Positions 10,903 through 22,139 of a stretch of 64,000 nt of DNA are shown here, piece by piece; position 1 is the stretch's first letter, and every line of letters starts with the position of its first letter. The notes beneath the pieces are model-generated. The model made no database searches and was not told where the DNA came from. It saw nothing but the letters and a program-made list of their open reading frames with translations. The stretch comes from Phanerochaete sordida (taxonomy: Eukaryota; Basidiomycota; Agaricomycetes; Polyporales; Phanerochaetaceae). Position numbers and translations under genes: made by a program. Location of the stretch: assembly GCA_019973155.2 (NCBI GenBank), contig BPQB01000021.1:124001-188000 (forward strand). The letters run 5' to 3'.

Positions 10903-11030
10903 GGGCCTGTTCGGCTGCACGCCTTAAGGGCTCCTAAGCCCTCTTATCGCTGATTTTTGGCGTGATCTCTTATCTTAAGTCTAGATAAAGGTGACTTGGG
11001 AGGGGATAAGAGGTGCTGCCGAACAGGCCC
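10903..11030. mobile_element. 128-bp MITE, PIF/Harbinger-like by ends and target site
   Basis: The element starts GGGCCTGTTCGGC (10903-10915) and ends with its exact reverse complement GCCGAACAGGCCC (11018-11030). Both sides are flanked by TAA (10900-10902 and 11031-11033), a three-base target duplication. The inverted repeats continue imperfectly for a few bases (TGCAC against AGCAC). It has no coding capacity. Three-base TAA/TTA duplications and GGGCC ends are typical of Tourist-type MITEs mobilised by PIF/Harbinger transposases; no such transposase is in the window. Confidence 0.85.
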
Positions 11031-11033
11031 TAA

Positions 11034-11313
11034 GAATTGACCATCGCTATAACCTCGCATTCGCGTCCGCCGCGGTGATATACTTCGCCGTCGGAGGGCC
11101 CGCGTTGATTTGGCCCTTCGCCAAGGAGTTCGCGGACCAGAATGTGCGGAGCAAAATGCGTGCAGAGTTCACAGTGGAGCTATTGCAGGAGGAGCTTCGG
11201 CTCGTGGTGCGTATACTATACTGTAGCGGAGAACTAGGTGTACTGACGCAGCTCATCGTAGCGACACGGCTAAGCTGCTCTGCTTTCGTGCTCATTCTCT
11301 TCAAGTGCCTTGA
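11034..11313 (+). CDS. coding-like segment, possible C-terminal exons of a small membrane protein
   Basis: Immediately right of the MITE an open frame reads RIDHRYNLAFASAAVIYFAV then GGPALIWPFAKEFADQNVRS and AEFTVELLQEELRLV, with one probable membrane span. An intron from GTATAC near 11210 to CGCAG would join it to HRSDTAKLLCFRAHSLQVP and a stop at 11311-11313. Left of the MITE, another coding-like stretch reads SDAITDSRALEALLAIGAEW (about 10838-10900) and reaches a stop inside the element. No start codon could be assigned and the frames on the two sides of the MITE do not match, so this may be a disrupted gene or two unrelated chance frames. Confidence 0.3.
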
Positions 11314-11604
11314 TCCTTCACATCCTATACTGCACACTCGACATCGAACCCACATACTACTCATTCCTTCAGTCGTCATCATGTGCGGGCTTACTCTGTA
11401 GATCGCTTCCTGCTGAATGCCATACCAATCTGGTGTCGGCATAGTGAGATGAAATATTCGCATTTCTACGTCGTCTTCGGACTTGCGTATACATGATACC
11501 AAGGTGCTACATTCTCGCATACTCTGCAAGGGCCGGGCGGCAGCCCTGCGCCCTTCAGGCGATAACGAGTCCAGAAGTCTCAATGTCCACCCAATGCTCT
11601 ACCT
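11314..11604. other. spacer, nothing recognised
   Basis: This lies downstream of both the coding-like segment and the small secreted protein gene. No gene or repeat is supported. Confidence 0.35.
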
Positions 11605-12104
11605 TTAATGGTACAGGCCCCCCACGAGGAGTGCACGGGCGACCACCTTCGACACGCCGAGCAATGGGTTCCATGGCCTAGTGCACGAGGCAGGCAGGGG
11701 TCCGCCTGAGTTCAGGGCCTTCGTGCAGGGGATGTCGATCATCCGCTTCGCGTTCCACACGACGTTGTCACTGTAAACGGAGACGGCGATGGTCAGCCAG
11801 AGCTTGGGAAGGACGCAGGAGCATGACTGACAGGTTTACGACATCGTCCCTGGCGCTGACGGGTGGGATGTTCATCGCGAAGGGTGCGTTACCCACAGGC
11901 GGCCTGATGGTGATGCCAATGCGGGGCTGAGGCAGAGCAGGGCCGCGGAAGCCTGCGACAGGCCTGCAGCGCACGTTAGTAACATACGCATGTAGATGGA
12001 TTGACAGAGGATGCAGCTTACAAGATCGGCTTGGCCATGGCAGGGAGCACGGCGGCAGCGATGCCAAGCACGACAGCGAAGAGCGCGACAGCAGAGAACT
12101 TCAT
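11605..12104 (-). CDS. small secreted protein
   Basis: The ATG at 12104 opens MKFSAVALFAVVLGIAAAVL followed by PAMA, a clean secretion signal. Two introns (GTAAGC..GCAG and GTCAGT..ACAG, both phase 2) join the rest: PVAGFRGPALPQPRIGITIR, PPVGNAPFAMNIPPVSARDD, then DNVVWNAKRMIDIPCTKALN and GPLPASCTRPWN, ending at the stop 11607-11605. The precursor is about 128 residues and has only two cysteines, which could form one disulphide. No known domain is recognised. A minus-strand TATATAA at 12337-12343 may be its TATA box. Secretion is inferred from the N-terminus; an effector role is not shown. Confidence 0.7.
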
Positions 12105-12743
12105 GGCGACTTGCTACACAGAAAAATTACTGTTGGAGGGGCAAGAGGATAGCGAGAGCGTTTGGTGGTCGTGACAGCAATCAAAAAGCAAGTCGTAAGA
12201 GAAAAAAGTCGGGCTGTCAGGCGCGTCAGTACGGGAGGGGGCAGCAAAGGACGCAAAGAGCTTACTATCCGGTACCGCGACTGGGAAAAGAAAGCGAATA
12301 GACCAGCTGAAGATTCCTGTTTTCCAGCAGGTCATCTTATATACTCCTCGCGATGAGCGCTGCCCGACGGTGGGGACTTTGCTGTGCAAAGGTCAGTCGC
12401 ATCGTCGCTGAAACGCATCACTTCATCAGGCAAACAGTGCAGGTCGCTATGTTCGCGATGCTGCCTATCACAAGGCAGTACGAGTTATACCCACTATACC
12501 CGCAAATTCTCATGAGCCACAGGCGAGACCGGAATGTCGTGCGTGCCCCAGGTGGGCGATGGCGGAGGAGGACAAGCGGGGGTGGGCGCTCTACCTTCCT
12601 TTCCAAGAGCCGGTGTCGGGAACACGCCACGTAAGGAAGGTCTTCAAGATCGTCCCTGGTCTCGCACCCCATCTCGCAGATCGCCCATCCTGTTCGCCAT
12701 CTCCAGGACTCTCGCCCGACGCTCTCTTATCATCGCAAGAAAC
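12105..12743. other. shared 5' region of the secreted protein and PTRHD1-like genes
   Basis: This contains a minus-strand TATATAA (12337-12343) and a pyrimidine-rich leader just before the secreted-protein ATG. No separate gene is supported. Confidence 0.4.
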
Positions 12744-13417
12744 ATGTCTACTGCTGAGGGTGCTGCATCAGTCACCGCTGTTGCACGCGAGCAGGGCAGC
12801 ACTCAAGCTCCCGCCGCTCCGAGCGCGCCTCTGACGATGCAGATCGTAGTGAGGAAAGATCTTCAAATGGTATGCATTATGTATGGGATACTTGTCAGAA
12901 GTTCTCATAGCAAACTCGTCTCTCCAGGCGGAAGGGTGGGGAGTTGGCCCTCTCATGGCACAAGTTGCCCACGCGACAGCTGCGGTGCGGTCAGAGGTAC
13001 TGTAGCACCTACCCGCTGACTGACGTTGTGTGTAGGTTCTGCATGAGACAAAGGACGCTCCAGAGACCATCGCGTACCTCTCAGATCTCAAGAATATGCG
13101 TAAAGTAAGCCAAACACTGCTGCTCTGGAGTATTCGACAGCGCGCTGACAAGCCACCTTTGCAGGCTGTATTGCAGGTCCGAAAATCTGCTCCGTGCCGT
13201 TCTGTGTGCGACGCTGACCGACTCGCAGACTGCAGATGAAACGAGTCTGCGCCGTCTCAACGAACTGTTGTCCAACGCCAAGCCACCCATCGCACACCAC
13301 ATGTGGATTGAGCAGCCGGAGAACGTACCCACATGTATCGCGCTCGCACCTAACCGACGCGAGAACAGGATCAAGAAAGCACTCGACAAGTCCGGGTGCA
13401 GGCTATGGAGCTCTTAG
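12744..13417 (+). CDS. peptidyl-tRNA hydrolase II family protein, PTRHD1-like
   Basis: This belongs to the Pth2 fold family and most resembles PTRHD1. It starts MSTAEGAASVTAVAREQGST, then MQIVVRKDLQM, and after an intron AEGWGVGPLMAQVAHATAAV, the conserved glycine-rich region of the fold. Later exons give LHETKDAPETIAYLSDLKNM, then a 12-nt micro-exon (AVLQ, 13165-13176) and TADETSLRRLNELLSNAKPP, with CIALAPNRRENRIKKALDKS before the stop at 13415-13417. All joins keep frame. The open frame continues upstream of the ATG as SRTLARRSLIIARN, which resembles a mitochondrial presequence but has no in-frame ATG nearby. Whether PTRHD1 proteins hydrolyse peptidyl-tRNA is not settled. Confidence 0.85.
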
Positions 13418-13483
13418 AGCCCGAGATAACATAAAATACAGAATCCCAGGTAGTTACATATGCTAATCCAAGCGTCCTCGCCC

Positions 13484-14977
13484 TTACAGCTTCGACTTCG
13501 GGCCGACCGTCTCCCCGCTTTCCATGAGGGCCTGCTTCGCGAGCTGGCCGATGAGCGGGAAGATCGCCGGGTAGAGCGGTGCCTTCTCCGAGCTCGCCTG
13601 CCGCCGGGCATAGCGCGCGGCGATGCCCTGTGCGATGACGGACAGCTGTTTGAATGATTAATGCCTGCGTGCGATGTCGCGAACGGAGCCGACGCACTCG
13701 GAACAGCATCCAGCTTCGTGCGAAGACCATCTCCGTTATCGGGTAGGGCTGGCGCGTGAGCCGGCAGTACTCGCGCTCGAGCTCCTCGAGGTCAGCCGGC
13801 GCGTCTGAGTTGTTCTTAAACCCGATGAGGACCGCGATGCCGTCGCTGCCTTTGATCATCTTCGGGTCCACCAGCCATGGCTGCGTCAGGTTAGCGAGGT
13901 CTGCGAGCTGCACGCGATCTACTGTCAGCTTCATGCATCTCGCCTCCTGCGAGCGCACTCACCGGGCTGCCGAGCGTGCACAGCTCCCAGTCGAGGATAC
14001 CAATGACCCTGTTCTCCGTCGGGTGGAATATCAGGTTGTCGAGCTTGTAGTCGCCGTGCACGATGCGCAGGCCCGTCTTGCTCTCGTCAGGCAGGTGCGT
14101 GCGGTACCACTGCAGCATCTCGTCGAAGTCGGGGATCATCCCGGTCTTCTTGCCCGTCTCGATGTCGACAGTCGCGGCCTGCGCGAGCGACACCCGCGCG
14201 AGGCTCTTGATCTGCCGCGGGAAGTATGGCGTGTTGGGCCCGAACGACGCGAGCCCGAGCGCGGCCGGGTGGAGGCTTGAGAGTGCGGCGAGCGAGCGTA
14301 TAGCGCTCAGCCAGCTGGACGTCGTGGTGAGTGCACAGACGAGGCGCAGGGCAAGGCCGCGCACCATTCCCGCCGCGTCTCGGGGCTGACCTCCGGCATG
14401 CGCGAGTCCGTGAAGATGCGACCGTCGAGGAACTCCATGATGTAGAACGGCGTGCCGAGCACCGCGCTGTCCTCGCAGAGGGCGGCGGGCGTCGGCACGG
14501 GCACGCGCTGCTCGGGGCGCGTCGTGGCGGCGGCGTTATGCTGCGCGAGCGCACGCAGGATGGTGTACTCGCGCTCGACCTGGTGCGCGGTGTTGCTGAT
14601 GAGCTGCCCCGCGGGCTTCTTGCGCAGGACCCATTTCGTGGCACTGCGCGACGTGAGCGGGTGCCGTCAGGGCGAGACGAGGGCACGCACCTTGCGTCCG
14701 TGAGGAAGTACGTCGGGTTCGACTGCACAGGATAGCGTTCACGTCACCGACGATCAGGATCTGCAGAGCCCAAACCTACCTGGCCGAACTGAAGTACGGT
14801 CGTAAGCTCACTGTTGCGCTGCAAAGTGTGTAGTGTACGCACCTTGAACTGCTTGACAGTCACCGGTGCCTTGATCGCAGGAACATGCGCCTCGATGTAG
14901 GCGTTGAGCTTCGCGACGTCGATGCTCGCGCGCACCTCGCCCACTTCCCCTCCAATCTTCTTTGGTGGTGCAGACAT
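13484..14977 (-). CDS. ACAD10/11-type phosphotransferase (APH kinase-like fold)
   Basis: This is an aminoglycoside-phosphotransferase-fold protein related to the N-terminal kinase domain of ACAD10/ACAD11. It starts [20 protein letters not shown] at 14977. Landmarks are [12 protein letters not shown] (nucleotide-binding Lys region), [27 protein letters not shown] (hinge), [17 protein letters not shown], the catalytic loop [18 protein letters not shown] and [15 protein letters not shown], whose Asp is the metal ligand. The C-terminal exons give [20 protein letters not shown] and [20 protein letters not shown], ending at the stop 13486-13484. No acyl-CoA dehydrogenase domain follows, so it is a stand-alone kinase-like protein. 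In the family it is linked to 4-hydroxyacyl-CoA catabolism; the substrate here is unknown. The 3' end faces the PTRHD1-like gene 66 bp away. Confidence 0.85.
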
Positions 14978-15448
14978 GAGTGTAGAGTCAGGCGGCAGCA
15001 GCTCGCGGGGGCGTTCAAGACATTGCCGGAGGATGGGAGTCGGCAAGATGACGGAACCGGACAAGTGCGGACGCTCTTCTCATTCACGGACGAGGTCGTC
15101 GAGAATATTCACATGGCACGCGAGCGGTTTCATGCACGAAGGATCCATTCATGTTTTTGTACATTGTGACATGAGGATAGCGACAAACAGCGAAGCAAAG
15201 CGTAGCACAGAATAAAGAGAGAAATGCTGAGTGGGGTTGGGGCTAACTATACTAACAATGTGTGCATGAGTAGAGTAGGTGGTCGTACAATATCGTCGTC
15301 AAAGCAGTAGGTGCGTCGAAAAGTACTTTTTCGAGGAATCTATGCGTGCAGGGGGATATCCGAGGGGTGTATGCAAAAGCGAGAGCGAAGGGTCCACAAG
15401 AGGTACAAGCAGCAAGGCGAGAGGCGGAAAGGGGCGAAGAGTGGGAAC

Positions 15449-17624
<2,176 letters not shown>

Positions 17625-17769
17625 GACGTCGGGAAGGATTTTGGAGTGGAAGAAAGGTGGTGGTGGACGGGGAGGAAAGGATGAAAGCGCGGGCTGGCTA
17701 ATGTTCGCGTTTTCAAGTCCGAGAAAATATTTAGACGCCCGTACGTAATTCGGCTCGAACCGGCTTTGA

Positions 17770-17813
17770 GAAGACCGTGGGAACGCGCCGAACGCCGTCG
17801 AACGTTCACGAAA
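17770..17813. promoter_or_regulatory. heat-shock element array
   Basis: GAA blocks occur at 17770, 17781, 17790 and 17800, followed by TTC at 17805 and GAA at 17810. The last three form a perfect contiguous nGAAnnTTCnnGAAn element (17799-17813), the consensus for heat shock factor. The array lies 175 bp upstream of the SSC1 ATG and 112 bp upstream of the TMEM70-like ATG, so it could act on both. Confidence 0.75.
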
Positions 17814-17924
17814 ACAGTCTTGTCGTCGTCCCCGACGTCGGCGACACCGTCGGTGAGCGCGCCCGCCATCTCACCCGCGACCGCGTCACAATGTCATCGT
17901 CGTCCCTGCCCACAGTCCCCGCCC

Positions 17925-18820
17925 ATGAGCTCCCTCCGCGCCCTCCAGCGCCCGCTGCGCTCGCTCACACATCGGCGACTTTGCGCGTACACTTGCCGGG
18001 CGGGCCTCGTGAACAATGAGCCCACCTGGGCCCGCGCCGCGTTGCGCCAGCTGCAAACGTCGGCCGTGAGGCGCGACGAGCAGCACCCTCCCCCTGCACC
18101 GGCCTCGCCGTCGCCGCGCGCGGACTCCGCAGAGCCCGCAGAGCAGGACTATGAAGGCCCGCTCGCGCAGACATTCCGCCGCCTGAAAATCTTCTCCGTA
18201 TCCTCGCTCGCCCTGTCGACAGCAATGACGCCCTTCATCTTCATGATCGAGACGACGTCCGCGGTGCCGATTGTCGCGCGTGTCGCGCTCGCGGGCACTG
18301 TGCTCATGACAAGCGGCGTGTCCACCGCGCTCGTCGCGTGGTGCGGCAGGCCGTACGTGACGCGCCTGCACTGGTTCCACCCCGAGGACGCCTCCGCAAC
18401 GCCGAGCAAGGCTGCGGGCAAGGCGCCGACGGGCATGGAGCTCGTTACCGCGACGCTCACGCTGCGCAAGCGCATCACGCGTGTATACGACACGGCTTTC
18501 CTGGTGCCCACTAGCCGGCCGTTCGCAAAATGGGAACTCGCAGAGGCCTTCCAGCTGCCGCCGGCCGAGGCTGCGGCGGAGAAGGCGAAGGGCAACCTCC
18601 CGCGAGAGGAGACCATTGCGGAAACCCTTGACGAGTCGCGTCAAGTCGTTGGCCGGTGGATCGTTTCTTGGGATGAGAATGGTTCGGGGACGTGCAGACA
18701 GATGGGTAAAATCCAGAGGTGCGAAATACAGTCCTCATAATCCCGAGGAGGCTCATGACCTATTCCTTCAACAGATACTTCAACGTTCACGAAGAGCTCC
18801 TCCCTAGGCCATTGCGATAG
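17925..18820 (+). CDS. TMEM70-like mitochondrial inner membrane protein
   Basis: This probably belongs to the TMEM70/TMEM186/TMEM223 family, whose members help build inner-membrane respiratory complexes. It starts MSSLRALQRPLRSLTHRRLC, an Arg-rich presequence followed by a disordered Pro/Ser stretch. YEGPLAQTFRRLKIFSVSSL leads into a first span (STAMTPFIFMI) and a second span (RVALAGTVLMTSGVSTALVA), then WCGRPYVTRLHWF. The C-terminal region has RRITRVYDTAFLVP-like sequence (as KRITRVYDTAFLVP) and FAKWELAEAFQLP. One intron separates GKIQR from YFNVHEELLPRPLR and the stop at 18818-18820. The gene is divergent from SSC1 with 300 bp between the start codons. The family call rests on topology and the motif pattern. 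Confidence 0.7.
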
Positions 18821-19221
18821 CCTTCATTGTCAGTGCACTGTTGTTCGCTTTAACGATTTTATGTATGCTGTCGAGGGTTGATATATGCTGCTCGTAGTGC
18901 CGCCCTATCTAGTCTCAGGCAGCTGTCACCATGGCTCTATACACATCGCCCGTCTTTCCCCTCCTAAGCAAGTTGCCATACTCGTAATCTCAGGCCGAGC
19001 TGCATGCGCGTCGTCCCGGCCGTGCGATACGCGCCAGGGGAACCTCCCCGTGTCCATGTCGTAAGCGAGCGGACGAAGAGACACATGCGCGTGTCCGAAA
19101 ACGGTCTTCACTTCTAAGCTGCTCTGCCTCTGCTAATGTGTGCATGCCATAGACTTGCTGGTGATGGTATGCGATACTGCTACACTGATATGTATTGACA
19201 ATGCCTTGCATGCGTACCACT

Positions 19222-20152
19222 TCAGGGGATGACACGACTTGCACGGGTAGCCTTCGCGACCTCGCTCTGGGCCTCGTCGCGGAGGTACCGACCGTAGATC
19301 TCGGCGTAATGCTCCTTGTCCTGTCCTCCGACTCAGCTCTCGGCCACCACGACGATAGGCGAGCACACGCACGCTGCAGGTCCTGACGACGCTCTCCCGC
19401 TTCTCCAGCCTCTCCGCGTACTCGACCCACTTGGCGCCGGCGCCCTCGCGCCGGAAGCCGCGGTGCTCGACGGCAATGTAGTCACAGACGACCCACGGCG
19501 CGACCGCGACGTCGACGAGGCTGAACGCCTCGCCGAGGAAGTACGGCCCCTGGATCTGCTCCGCGAACTGCGCGAAGGCGGCGGTCAGCGCCGCCCGCGC
19601 GTCCTCCTGCGCATCGCGCGTCTGCGCCTGGAGGAGGCGGAAGTTCGCGGGGACGATGGACTTCGCGACGAAGTCGAGCCAGATGCGCGCGTACGCACGC
19701 TCGAACGGGTCCGCTGGGAGCAGGCGCGGCTTGGCGTCTGGGTACGCGTCTTCGAGGAACTCGCAAAGGATGAGGGATTCGTAGAGGGCTTTGCCCTTGT
19801 ACTCGAACGCAGGGACGAGTCCCTTTGGGTTGATATCTACCCACCGCTCGTCAGCGAGTAGCCTCCTCAATGCCAGGTGCACGCACCTAGGAAGTGCTTC
19901 TCCTTCTTGTAAGGGTTCACCTCTTTGTATTGGTATGGGATTCCCCGCTCTTCGAGTGTGATCCAGGTCCTCTGGACAAAGGGGCAGAACTGGCGATCCG
20001 TCAGCACGCATTCTCACTGGAAATGCTACGCTCGAACCGACACGTACCCATCCAGCATAAAACACAAGATCCTGCGGAGCCTGGTGCTCCTCAACTGTCT
20101 TGGCCGCGACTCCCGTCGCGTGAGGGAAGATCTTCTCGTCGGGTACGGGCAT
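19222..20152 (-). CDS. omega-like glutathione S-transferase (paralogue 2)
   Basis: This is a close paralogue of the gene at 4454-5382, with the same order of motifs and the same intron positions. It starts MPVPDEKIFPHATGVAAKTV at 20152. The catalytic region is FCPFVQRTWITLEERGIPYQ, with Cys before Pro-Phe. The Glu/Ser glutathione site is in GKALYESLILCEFLEDAYPD. The helical domain has GPYFLGEAFSLVDVAVAPW and HRGFRREGAGAKWVEYAERL. The last exon, after an intron ending GGACAG, gives EHYAEIYGRYLRDEAQSEVA and ends RVIP at the stop 19224-19222. A TATATA motif at 20220-20225 lies about 70 bp upstream. Repeat copy B starts about 660 bp upstream. The substrate is unknown. Confidence 0.9.
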
Positions 20153-20814
20153 GGTCACGGTGAGCAAGCTGGTAGGTTAGTAGTTGGGTACAATATTGAC
20201 GGAAGCTATTTGTAGGCCCTATATAGCGGGCCGAGGATGACTACCGCGGACGACGCGAAGGGTCTCATGTGGAGCAAGAATGACGTTCCCATGGATGACA
20301 ATGCACAGCGCTAACCCGAGGTACGCGTCGATGCATAGGTTCGCACTGGTGTGTAGACCTCCCTTACAAATTGCTAAAGGTCTTTGCTTATGAGCAGAGC
20401 AAATTCAAAGCAGCCGGTGAGGGATTTGTATTCCGTGTTGTTCCAAATATGATAGTGAGTGCGCCCAGCCTCTCTCCAGCCTCTCCCTAACGTTCTAACC
20501 ATTAGAATCTCTCCCAACTTGCAGAGCTCAAAACTAGTATTTGGGGAGCCGGCGCGATGCTGGATGCCAAGTGCTTCTCCGTCGCTGTGTCACATGTCAA
20601 TTGCTGTGTTCGCGCGCGTTCTTATCAGGGACATTACTTACGAAAGCCACAGGGCACAACGCGGCTTGCTCATGTCCCGCGCGTACGTTGGTCAGCGAGT
20701 AGTTGTATGTCAGCCACGCTGTAGCGTGTTATTAAGCCACTCTGGATAGCAGGTTAACTCAGCATCACAATCGAGCTAAAGCGCGACTTACTGTCAAAGC
20801 TGGACTTGCCACAG
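20153..20814. other. promoter region of GST paralogue 2
   Basis: This holds a minus-strand TATATA (20220-20225) and otherwise unrecognised sequence up to the edge of repeat copy B. No gene is supported. Confidence 0.4.
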
Positions 20815-21870
20815 AGCCCGGTACCACCGACAGGCCTGTGTGGGAACCCCACCGACAGCGACCGCTACTACAACCGGGTTCGACCCCAGGAGCGTCGTCG
20901 CCGTCGGCAGAGCTAGCGGTACCTGCCAGCCACACACAGCTCCTGCTGTCGGCGCCCGGTCCTTGGAGTGACTCCGAAGAGTGGTACGTTGTGGATGTCC
21001 GTTTCTTCTGGCTCTTCTGGCTCGACTAGGGAGCGTCGTGGCTTCTGTGTACTGTCGCCGGTCAGTCGTGGTCGACGGCGGCCAAAGAAGGAAGACTCAC
21101 CTGGGACATTGCCCATCGCCGCCGGTCCGGTGCCACCGACAGGCCTGCACGGGAACCCCGCCGACAACCAAGCTCGACTCGGCGATGCCAAGGTGCCCGG
21201 TCGTCGGCGAGGCTAGCGGTATCTGCCAGCCGCGTGCAGCTCCTGCTGTCGGTGCCCAGCACAAGTGATGGTGCGTCCGCCTTGACCCATGTTGGTAAGG
21301 GGTCGAGTGGTAGAGGGTGAGCGGTTGAGGGCGATGGTAAGTAGTGGATTGGGTGAGAGTTTGCTGGGGCTGGAACGGCGAGCGGGCGGGGTATTTATAC
21401 CTTCCCTTGGAGGGAGGCTGGCAGGACAGTCACGTTACCCCGTTGACAGGACCCCGGAGCGGCGATCGGCCAGAAGGCTCGGAAGGCATTCATCCCGAAC
21501 TTCCTGGGGGATGTGGGCAGCCGTCATCTCCTAGCACACTTCCAGACATATTTTGTCAGCTCTGATTCCGACTTGGATCTAACGCTGCTGCCTTCCGGTC
21601 GTCAGTAGGACGGGTCAGGCGATTCTGAAAGCCGGAAGCTGACCTTGGGCAAGTTGATCTTGGGCAAGTTGATCTTGGGCAAGTTGATCTTGGGCAAGTT
21701 GATCTTGGGCAAGTTACCCTTGGGTGCAGAGATGGCTGGGGTCCCACTGAATAGCGGAGGCTCTGGCGTCGGGATGCGTCGAAGTGCTCGCCCAGCCCCT
21801 CCCAAACCAGGAGACCTTCCAAACTCGGAACTGCTGGGAATAGACGCCTTGAGGTTGACCAGGAACCACG
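20815..21870 (-). repeat. dispersed repeat, copy B (inverted relative to copy A)
   Basis: Read on the minus strand this matches copy A at 5940-6930. Plus-strand landmarks are GGTACCACCGACAGGCCTG at the left end, GAGTGGTACGTTGTGGATG, CCGGTGCCACCGACAGGCC, and a reversed TATA-like GTATTTATAC at 21391-21400. It keeps the internal duplication seen in copy A. It differs by small indels, including nine extra bases that keep frame (GAGCCAGAA-type repeat near 21010-21020), and by a 15-bp tandem repeat absent from copy A. The pair is about 13.9 kb apart. Edges are approximate and no terminal repeats were fixed. Confidence 0.85.
21641..21715. repeat. 15-bp tandem repeat, five units, inside copy B
   Basis: Five head-to-tail units of GATCTTGGGCAAGTT run from 21641. 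The first has C for T at its third base, the next four are identical, and a degenerate sixth (ACCCTTGGGTGCAGA) follows. The unit is a multiple of three: the minus strand reads a repeated KINLP peptide and the plus strand LGKLI. Copy A has no expansion at the corresponding place. Confidence 0.9.
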
Positions 21871-22139
21871 ATGTTGGCTCTCTCTGTCCTAACGCTGAGA
21901 AAAGATTTGAGTGCGTATGCGGTGCGATGCACATTAATGTTAGGGAAGCTATATCGCGATTATATTCTTGTGTGCTGACCTGTAATCACATCTGCAGAGT
22001 GAAAATCAGACAAAGCATGCCACTCAATCCATGGATAGACATCAGCGATGTACACATGCACACACAATGACCCTTCAAAGCTTCAGCTTCAGGGCCCAAG
22101 GTTTGTGCGTACGACAGTCTTTGCATCTCTTTCCATTCT

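Noticed and set aside
20878..20890. GGTTCGACCCC, a match to the pol III B box, in repeat copy B
   Set aside because: Copy A has a degraded version, no A box at a suitable distance and no tRNA fold could be drawn. A SINE or tRNA origin is not supported.
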